A DNA stretch of 64,000 bases, taken from Candidatus Mycolicibacterium alkanivorans (lineage in GTDB: Bacteria; Actinomycetota; Actinomycetes; Mycobacteriales; Mycobacteriaceae). Below the pieces are notes generated by a model, which was not told the DNA's origin, did not search any database, and saw only the letters and a program-made list of their open reading frames with translations. Below are positions 57,868-64,000 of this stretch, in pieces; the first letter of the stretch is position 1; the number at the start of each line of letters is the position of its first letter. Position numbers and translations under genes: made by a program. Location: positions 1,054,001 through 1,118,000 of the forward strand of contig NZ_JAIVFL010000001.1 in assembly GCF_022760805.1 (NCBI RefSeq). Direction: 5' to 3'.

Positions 57868-60231
57868 TCAGCGCCTTGCTGCCGCGAGTTCGGCCAGCAC
57901 GATGTTGAGGACGTCCACGGCGCCGGCCTTGTCCAGCGGGTCGTTGCCGTTGCCACACTTGGGTGATTGCACGCATGAGGGGCAACCCTGAGGGCATTCG
58001 CAGGCTTCGATCGCAGCCGCCGTCGCGCCCAGCCACGTGCTGGCCAGCCGGTAACCCCGTTCAGCGAATCCGACACCACCCGGATGGCCGTCGTAGACGA
58101 ACACGGTCGGAAGTCCACCCTCGCCGATCGCCGTGGACAGCCCGCCGATGTCACCGCGATCGCAACTGGCCACCAGCGGCAGCAGTCCGATCGCCGCGTG
58201 TTCGGCGGCGTGCAGTGCGCCCGATATGCGACGCAGTTCAAGCCCTTTGTCCACCAGCGCTTCCGGTGTGATGGTGTACATCACCGCGGTGGTGGGCAGA
58301 CAGTGTTCGGGCATGTCGAGCTCGACGAAGTCGATCACTTCTCCCGACAGTCGTCGCCGAAGATAGCCGATCACCCGATGCGTCACCGATACTGGCACCA
58401 GCCCCAGGGTCGCCGCGTCGAACGACACCCGCTCACCCGGGCCGGTCACCGTGATGCCGGTGATCTCTCGGGCGTAGGTCGAGTAGCCGGGATCCTCGGC
58501 ATGGACCAGTGCCACACCGTCTTCCAGATTCAGCGAGTCCACCACGTAGCTCTCGCCCTGGTGCAAATACACCGCGCCCGGGTGGACCGTCGCCGGCGCC
58601 TGCCCGGCGTCGGTGTTGCCCAGCAGACGCCCGGTCTCCGCCTCCAGGATCGCCACCTGGCCGCCGGCCGAACCGCGGATGTCCACCGCCGGATGCGGAT
58701 CGAGCCCGGCGGCCGGGAAGTAACGCGCGCCACGCCGGCGCAACAGACCGTCGTCGACCAGCGCGTCGGCAACCGGCCCGGCCTCCCACCGTCGTACCTC
58801 CGTCTCGTCTAGTGGCAATTCTGTTGCTGCGCAGAGTAATTGGTGGCCAAGCACATACGGATTGGCCGAGTCGATCACGACGCGCTCCACCGGCTTGTCG
58901 AGCAGCGCTTCGGGATGGTGCACCAAATAGGTGTCCAACGGGTCGTCGCGCGCGATCAGTACCACCAGGGCACCTTGCCCGCGCCGGCCGGAGCGGCCGG
59001 CCTGTTGCCAGAATGACGCGACCGTGCCCGGGAACCCCGCCAGCAGCACCGCGTCCAGACCTGCGATGTCGATTCCGAGTTCGAGCGCGTTCGTCGTTGC
59101 AAGACCTCGCAATTCACCGTCGGACAGCGCCCGCTCGAGAGCCCGGCGCTCCTCGGCGAGGTAGCCCGCGCGATACGAGGCCACTGTGTCCCTCAGCTGC
59201 GGAGCGATCTCCTCGAGCCGAGAGCGCGCGCCGAGCGCGGTCAGTTCCGCTCCCCGTCGCGACCTGACGAACGTCAGAGTGCGGGCCCCTTCGGCCACCA
59301 GGTCGGCCATCATCCTGGCCGCCTCCGATCCCGCCGAACGCCGCACGGGTGCACCGTTCTCGCCCAGCAGGTCGGTACGGAGCTCCGGTTCCCACAGTGC
59401 CACGGTGCGCGCGCCGTGCGGCGAACCGTCCTCGGTCACCGAGGCGACCGTCTCTCCGATCAGTTCAGCGGCCGTCTCTCCGGGTGCGGCGGTGGTGGCG
59501 CTGGCGAAGATCACCGTCGGACCGAATACCACCCCGGGTCGCTCCGCTCCTGCCCGCCGGTGCCCCGACGCCGGGGCATAGCGCTCGCAGAGGCGCAGCA
59601 GCCGCCGCAGCACCATCGCCACATTGGAGCCGAATATTCCTCGGTAGTAATGACATTCGTCGACCACGACGTAGCGCAGACCGCGCAGAAACACCGCCCA
59701 CCGAGCGTGGTTGCGCAGCATCGACAGGTGGATCATGTCGGGGTTGGAGAACAGCCAGCGCGACCGCTCGCGGGCGAATCTGCGTATCTCGGTAGGGGTG
59801 TCGCCGTCATAGGAGGTCGGCGCCACGTCGGCCAGGGTCGGCACCGCGGTGGTCAACGAGTGCGCGGCGCGCAACTGGTCGTGGCCCAGCGCTTTCGTCG
59901 GCGACAAATACAGTGCCCGCGCGCGCGGATTTCGCTCCAGGGCATCCATTATCGGAAGTTGGAACGCCAGCGACTTGCCCGACGCGGTGCCCGTGCTGAT
60001 GACGACGTGGCGTCCCTGGTGCGCGAGTTCGGCGGCCTGTACCTGGTGTGACCATGGGGCGGCGATTCCGTGATCATGGAAGGCGCGGAGCACATCTGGC
60101 TGTACCCAGGCCGGCCAGTCGACCGCGTTGGCCGGTCGCGCGGGCAACTCGGCGACATGGCGCAGCGCGACGGGAGAGGACTCGGCGCCGGCGACGGCCG
60201 CAGCGAGCAGTGCGCTGCCGAAACTCACCAT
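57868..60231 (-). CDS. MrfA-like DEAD/DEAH-box helicase with DUF1998 cysteine motif
   Basis: A 787-aa superfamily 2 helicase with motif I STGTASGKSLAFQLP, motif II VVDECHYY (DECH), motif III SATT, and motif VI QQAGRSGRRGQGA. The C-terminal DUF1998/MZB domain carries four cysteines in CECPQGCPSCVQSPKC. B. subtilis MrfA of this architecture repairs mitomycin C damage. The M. tuberculosis orthologue is Rv3649. ATG 60229-60231 (followed by GTG AGT TTC) matches homologue starts (VSFGSALL). Divergent from cspA by about 300 bases. Confidence 0.92.
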   Translation of the reverse strand: MVSFGSALLAAAVAGAESSPVALRHVAELPARPANAVDWPAWVQPDVLRAFHDHGIAAPWSHQVQAAELAHQGRHVVISTGTASGKSLAFQLPIMDALERNPRARALYLSPTKALGHDQLRAAHSLTTAVPTLADVAPTSYDGDTPTEIRRFARERSRWLFSNPDMIHLSMLRNHARWAVFLRGLRYVVVDECHYYRGIFGSNVAMVLRRLLRLCERYAPASGHRRAGAERPGVVFGPTVIFASATTAAPGETAAELIGETVASVTEDGSPHGARTVALWEPELRTDLLGENGAPVRRSAGSEAARMMADLVAEGARTLTFVRSRRGAELTALGARSRLEEIAPQLRDTVASYRAGYLAEERRALERALSDGELRGLATTNALELGIDIAGLDAVLLAGFPGTVASFWQQAGRSGRRGQGALVVLIARDDPLDTYLVHHPEALLDKPVERVVIDSANPYVLGHQLLCAATELPLDETEVRRWEAGPVADALVDDGLLRRRGARYFPAAGLDPHPAVDIRGSAGGQVAILEAETGRLLGNTDAGQAPATVHPGAVYLHQGESYVVDSLNLEDGVALVHAEDPGYSTYAREITGITVTGPGERVSFDAATLGLVPVSVTHRVIGYLRRRLSGEVIDFVELDMPEHCLPTTAVMYTITPEALVDKGLELRRISGALHAAEHAAIGLLPLVASCDRGDIGGLSTAIGEGGLPTVFVYDGHPGGVGFAERGYRLASTWLGATAAAIEACECPQGCPSCVQSPKCGNGNDPLDKAGAVDVLNIVLAELAAARR

Positions 60232-60529
60232 CGACGCCGCCCTTTCCCGTTCTGTGGCCGCTGAGAACGGCCTTGTATCGAATTGTTCATCAGTTGGTAG
60301 CACCGAGACTGTCGCAGAAGCGCTGAACGTGATTGGATAAGGGCGGTCGCAGCTTCTGTGTTCGTGTCTTCACAATCGCAGGATCGACGTTGCGATCGCG
60401 GTTCCTGCGAGGGTCTGTAGGTCGGGTCAGTTCCGACGACTCCACGAAGGATGGCGGTCGGAACGGGGCCCGGTCTGCCGAAAACCTCGGTGGTCCGCAC
60501 CCGGTAGCAAGAGAAGGAAAGTACGAAAG
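60232..60529 (+). promoter_or_regulatory. long cspA leader and promoter region
   Basis: No gene lies in these 298 bases. A -10-like GGATAAG near 60337-60343 would give an mRNA leader of about 180 nt, long for mycobacteria but typical of cold-shock genes. The leader contains a perfect 8-bp stem, GTTCCGAC (60430-60437) with GTCGGAAC (60457-60464). AGAGAAGGAAAG at about 60511-60522 is the cspA ribosome site. Confidence 0.5.
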
Positions 60530-60733
60530 ATGCCACAGGGAACTGTGAAGTGGTTCAACGCGGAGAAGGGCTTCGGGTTCATCGCTCCCGAGGACGGTTC
60601 TGCCGACGTGTTCGTCCACTACACGGAAATTCAAGGGTCCGGATTCCGCACCCTCGAGGAGAACCAGAGGGTCGAGTTCGAGGTCGGTCAGAGCCCCAAG
60701 GGACCGCAGGCCACAGGCGTGCGCTCCATCTGA
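60530..60733 (+). CDS. cspA: cold-shock protein
   Basis: A 67-aa single cold-shock domain with both RNA-binding motifs: RNP1 KGFGFIAP and RNP2 VFVHYTEI. It binds single-stranded RNA and DNA as an RNA chaperone. The start [10 protein letters not shown] is the normal family start and is preceded by a purine-rich site. It is monocistronic, with a long leader before and a hairpin after. Corresponds to Rv3648c. Confidence 0.96.
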   Translation: MPQGTVKWFNAEKGFGFIAPEDGSADVFVHYTEIQGSGFRTLEENQRVEFEVGQSPKGPQATGVRSI

Positions 60734-60753
60734 TCTGCAACGACAACAGGAAT

Positions 60754-60792
60754 CACCCCCGAGCGTCCTGGTAACGGGCCCCGCCGGGGGTG
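60754..60792 (+). terminator. probable terminator after cspA
   Basis: CACCCCC (60754-60760) pairs with GGGGGTG (60786-60792), with an internal GGGCCCC, followed by CTTCGTTTT. It is 21 bases after the cspA stop. Confidence 0.7.
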
Positions 60793-60892
60793 CTTCGTTT
60801 TCCGGGCATCCAGTGTTGTCGCATCGCGTCTCCTCGCCGGCCGGACGGCTTGGCGGCGTGGCAGTCGTCACTTACTGGCTTACTGTCGAATC

Positions 60893-61471
60893 GTGAGCCA
60901 GCTGTCCTTCTTCTCGGCCGAGTCGGTGCCGCCTGCGGTCGCCGATCTCACCGGGATACTCGCGGCGGCTGGTCAGGTGGTGATGGTCGGTGGCGGTGCG
61001 CGACTGTCGGTAGTCGTCGAGGAGCTCTGGCGGGCCCGGGCGCTGGCCGACATGATGACCGAGGCGGGACTGGAGGCGGAGATCGCCAGTACCGAGGAGA
61101 ACACCCCCCTGGTACGCACCGCGGTGGAGGTCCGACTGGTCAGAATCGCCGCCGACTGGACCCGCGGGGCGGTCAAGACCGTGCCACCTCAGTGGCTGCC
61201 CGGTCCGCGCGAGCTGAGGGCATGGACGCTGGCCGCCGGTGTCCCCGAGGCCGACCGATATCTCCTGGGGCTGGACCCGCACGCCCCCGACACCCATTCG
61301 CCGCTGGCGTCGGCGTTGATGCGGGTGGGAATCGCGCCGACGCTGATCGGCACCAGGGGCTCTCGGCCGGCGTTGAGAATAAGCGGTCGCAAGCGGCTAT
61401 CGCGCCTGGTAGAGAATGTGGGGGAGCCGCCGGATGACACCGAGGCAGTGTCAGCGTGGCCCAGGATCTGA
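60893..61471 (+). CDS. conserved actinobacterial protein of unknown function (Rv3647c-like)
   Basis: A 192-aa soluble protein (MSQLSFFSAESVPPAVADLT at the start) with a well-conserved basic/aromatic patch, WTRGAVKTVPPQWLPGPREL, and RGSRPALRISGRKRLSRLVE near the end. No known fold or catalytic motif was recognised. It lies just upstream of topA on the same strand, an arrangement kept in M. tuberculosis, which hints at a nucleic-acid role. GTG start at 60893. Confidence 0.85.
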   Translation: MSQLSFFSAESVPPAVADLTGILAAAGQVVMVGGGARLSVVVEELWRARALADMMTEAGLEAEIASTEENTPLVRTAVEVRLVRIAADWTRGAVKTVPPQWLPGPRELRAWTLAAGVPEADRYLLGLDPHAPDTHSPLASALMRVGIAPTLIGTRGSRPALRISGRKRLSRLVENVGEPPDDTEAVSAWPRI

Positions 61472-61584
61472 GAGATTCCGTTCGGGGGGTCGGTTTGCGT
61501 CTGCCCGCTCGGGGTGCGAAATTGTCAGTTGCCTGCGGACCCGGGGGTGCCGGTGGGCGAGACAGAAGTGGAGCGTAAGCGCAG

Positions 61585-64000
61585 TTGGCTGACGAGGAAA
61601 CCCGCGACAGCGGCGGCGGCAATGGCCGTGTCCGACGGCTCGTCATCGTCGAGTCGCCCACCAAGGCGCGCAAAATCGCCGGCTACCTGGGCTCCAACTA
61701 CATCGTCGAGTCGTCCCGCGGACACATCCGCGACCTGCCCCGCAACGCCGCCGACGTGCCGGCGAAGTACAAGTCCGAGCCGTGGGCCCGCCTCGGCGTC
61801 AACGTCGAGCACAACTTCGAGCCGCTCTACATCGTCAGCCCCGACAAGAAGAGCATCGTCAGCGAGCTCAAAGACCTGCTGAAGAACGTCGACGAGCTCT
61901 ATCTGGCGACCGACGGCGACCGTGAGGGCGAGGCCATCGCCTGGCACCTGCTGGAGACTCTCAAGCCGCGTGTGCCGGTCAAACGGATGGTGTTCCACGA
62001 GATCACCGAGCCAGCCATCCGCGCCGCTGCCGAGCATCCGCGCGACCTGGACAACGACCTGGTCGACGCGCAGGAGACGCGCCGCATCCTGGACCGCCTC
62101 TACGGCTACGAGGTCAGCCCCGTGCTGTGGAAGAAGGTAGCCCCGAAGCTGTCGGCCGGGCGGGTGCAGTCCGTGGCGACCCGCATCATCGTGCAGCGCG
62201 AGCGCGACCGCATGGCGTTCCGCACCGCCTCGTACTGGGACGTGCTGGCCGAGCTGGACGCCAGCGTGTCCGACAAGAACGCCTCGCCGTCGCGGTTCAA
62301 CGCCCGGCTGGTCACCGTCGACGGCAAGCGGGTGGCCACCGGTCGCGACTTCGACTCCCTCGGTGCGGTCCGCAAGCCCGACGAGGTGCTGGTCCTCGAC
62401 GAGGCAGCTGCGAGCTTGCTGGCCGCCGGGCTGCGCGGTGCCAGCCTGACCGTGGCGTCGGTGGAGGAGAAGCCCTACACCCGCCGGCCGTATCCGCCGT
62501 TCATGACCTCCACGTTGCAGCAGGAGGCGGGCCGCAAGCTGCGGTTCACCTCCGACCGCACCATGAGCGTGGCTCAGCGGCTCTACGAAAACGGCTACAT
62601 CACGTACATGCGTACCGACTCGACCACGTTGTCGCAGTCGGCCATCGACGCCGCACGCAACCAGGCCCGCCAGCTCTACGGCGACGAGTACGTGCACCCT
62701 TCGCCGCGGCAGTACACCCGCAAGGTGAAGAACGCTCAGGAGGCCCACGAGGCCATCCGGCCCGCCGGTGACACGTTCGCCACCCCGGGGGCGCTGCACC
62801 CAGAACTGGGCACCGACGAGTTCCGGCTCTACGAGCTGATCTGGCAGCGCACGGTGGCCTCTCAGATGGCCGACGCCCGCGGCACCACGCTGAGCCTGCG
62901 GATCGCAGGCACCGAGCCCGACGGGCGCGAGGTCGTGTTCAGTGCGAGCGGGCGCACCATCACCTTCCCGGGATTCCTGAAGGCCTACGTCGAAACCGTC
63001 GACGAGCTCGCCGGCGGTGAGGCCGACGACGCCGAGAGCCGGCTGCCGCAGCTGCGCCAGGGTCAGCGGGTGGACGCCACCGAGCTGACCCCCGACGGCC
63101 ACAACACCAACCCGCCGGCGCGCTACACCGAGGCGTCGTTGATCAAGGCGCTCGAGGACCTCGGAATCGGCCGTCCCTCAACGTATTCCTCGATCATCAA
63201 GACCATCCAGGACCGCGGGTACGTCCACAAGAAGGGCAGCGCGCTGGTGCCGTCGTGGGTGGCGTTCGCCGTCACCGGCCTACTCGAGCAGCACTTCAGC
63301 CGACTGGTGGACTACGACTTCACCGCGGCCATGGAGGACGAGCTCGACGAGATCGCCTCCGGACACGAGCGGCGCACCAACTGGCTGTCCAACTTCTACT
63401 TCGGCGGCGAGCACGGGGTGGCCGACTCCATTGCCCGCGCCGGTGGCCTCAAGAAGCTGGTGGGTGTCAACCTCGAGGGTATCGATGCCCGAGAAGTCAA
63501 CTCCATCAAGCTCTTTGACGACGAGCACGGCCGCCCGATCGTGGTCCGGGTGGGCAAGAACGGCCCGTACCTGGAGCGGATGATCACCGGCGACGACGGT
63601 GAGCCGACCCCGCAGCGGGCCAACCTCAGTGACGAGATCACTCCCGACGAGCTCACCCTCGAACTGGCCGAAACCCTTTTCGCGATACCGCAAGAGGGCC
63701 GGGTTCTCGGCGTCGACCCGGAGAGCGGACACGAGATCGTCGCGCGTGACGGCCGGTACGGCCCGTATGTCACCGAGGTGCTGCCCCCGCCGCCGGAGGA
63801 CGACGGCGGCGGGACCGCCGAGAAGGGCAAGAAGCCGACCGGGCCCAAGCCGCGCACCGGCTCGCTGTTCCGGTCGATGGACCTGCAGACCGTCACTCTC
63901 GAGGACGCGCTGAAGCTGCTGTCGTTGCCCCGCGTTGTCGGTGTGGACCCGCAGACCAACGAGGAGATCACCGCGCAGAACGGGCGTTACGGTCCGTACC
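61585..64000 (+). CDS. topA: DNA topoisomerase I, cut by the window edge
   Basis: Type IA topoisomerase that relaxes negative supercoils; it is essential in mycobacteria. About 805 of some 930 residues are visible. The TOPRIM domain has [12 protein letters not shown] and [14 protein letters not shown] (DxDxE). The active-site Tyr is in [11 protein letters not shown] near 343. HEAIRP and [12 protein letters not shown] follow, then the first C-terminal DNA-binding repeats ([17 protein letters not shown]). The start is TTG 61585 (MADEETRD), as in relatives starting MADPK. The 3' end is outside the window. Confidence 0.95.
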   Translation, partial: MADEETRDSGGGNGRVRRLVIVESPTKARKIAGYLGSNYIVESSRGHIRDLPRNAADVPAKYKSEPWARLGVNVEHNFEPLYIVSPDKKSIVSELKDLLKNVDELYLATDGDREGEAIAWHLLETLKPRVPVKRMVFHEITEPAIRAAAEHPRDLDNDLVDAQETRRILDRLYGYEVSPVLWKKVAPKLSAGRVQSVATRIIVQRERDRMAFRTASYWDVLAELDASVSDKNASPSRFNARLVTVDGKRVATGRDFDSLGAVRKPDEVLVLDEAAASLLAAGLRGASLTVASVEEKPYTRRPYPPFMTSTLQQEAGRKLRFTSDRTMSVAQRLYENGYITYMRTDSTTLSQSAIDAARNQARQLYGDEYVHPSPRQYTRKVKNAQEAHEAIRPAGDTFATPGALHPELGTDEFRLYELIWQRTVASQMADARGTTLSLRIAGTEPDGREVVFSASGRTITFPGFLKAYVETVDELAGGEADDAESRLPQLRQGQRVDATELTPDGHNTNPPARYTEASLIKALEDLGIGRPSTYSSIIKTIQDRGYVHKKGSALVPSWVAFAVTGLLEQHFSRLVDYDFTAAMEDELDEIASGHERRTNWLSNFYFGGEHGVADSIARAGGLKKLVGVNLEGIDAREVNSIKLFDDEHGRPIVVRVGKNGPYLERMITGDDGEPTPQRANLSDEITPDELTLELAETLFAIPQEGRVLGVDPESGHEIVARDGRYGPYVTEVLPPPPEDDGGGTAEKGKKPTGPKPRTGSLFRSMDLQTVTLEDALKLLSLPRVVGVDPQTNEEITAQNGRYGPY

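Overview
This is a high-GC actinobacterial chromosome segment, almost certainly from a Mycobacterium or Mycolicibacterium. It carries a complete ergothioneine operon (egtABCDE), whiB4, the Crp/GlxR-type regulator, marP, ponA2, the MurT/GatD pair, the Ssd/Tad cluster, two actinobacterial small RNAs (6C and an Ms1-type 6S-like RNA), many GTG/TTG starts and many 4-base ATGA/GTGA gene overlaps. From murT to topA the gene order follows, in reverse orientation, the order remembered for M. tuberculosis Rv3712 down to Rv3646c. The cysD-cysN pair at the left end lies elsewhere in M. tuberculosis. The species cannot be named from sequence alone, and no PE/PPE genes, insertion sequences, prophage or CRISPR arrays were seen.

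Layout. 1-2 kb: sulfate activation (cysN cut by the window edge, cysD). 2-4 kb: gatD and murT (lipid II amidation). 4-10.8 kb: DEDDh exonuclease, leuA, nitroreductase-like gene, lysC/ask and asd (aspartate pathway). 10.8-13.7 kb: secreted proteins, with the remains of a catalase and an internally deleted Ohr gene. 13.8-19.1 kb: egtABCDE. 19.1-23.2 kb: methyltransferase, a carboxylate-amine ligase and glpK, with two gene fragments at the borders. 23.3-30.5 kb: a membrane-associated MoxR/DUF58/DUF4350/DUF4129 operon with RDD and SpoIIM-family neighbours. 30.5-33.8 kb: a decayed stretch around a tRNA-Pro. 33.9-41.8 kb: ponA2, whiB4, paired Get3/ArsA-like ATPases, RidA, MBL hydrolase and crp. 41.9-47.6 kb: nth, a TlpA-like thioredoxin, Nudix, marP, an alpha/beta hydrolase and a secreted serine protease. 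47.6-52 kb: acs, a Fic-like protein, Ms1-like RNA, HAD phosphatase and 6C RNA. 52.2-56.7 kb: Ssd-TadA-TadB-TadC-Flp-TadE-TadG. 56.7-64 kb: triple-sensor protein, MrfA-like helicase, cspA, and topA, which runs off the right edge.

A theme of the window is cell-envelope and redox homeostasis: ergothioneine synthesis, WhiB4, MarP, PonA2, MurT/GatD and a DUF4185 protein that may be an arabinanase. Alongside it is a scatter of small gene remnants at gene borders: SHOCT/PLDc_N, catalase, Ohr, MBL hydrolase, methyltransferase, F420 oxidoreductase and a frameshifted proline-rich N-terminus. These remnants fall mostly in intergenic spaces and suggest recent gene loss in this lineage. The least explained features are the missing start codons of the TadE- and TadG-like genes, a repeated palindrome placed at two convergent gene ends, and an alpha/beta hydrolase and a Fic-like protein that both lack the usual active-site residues.
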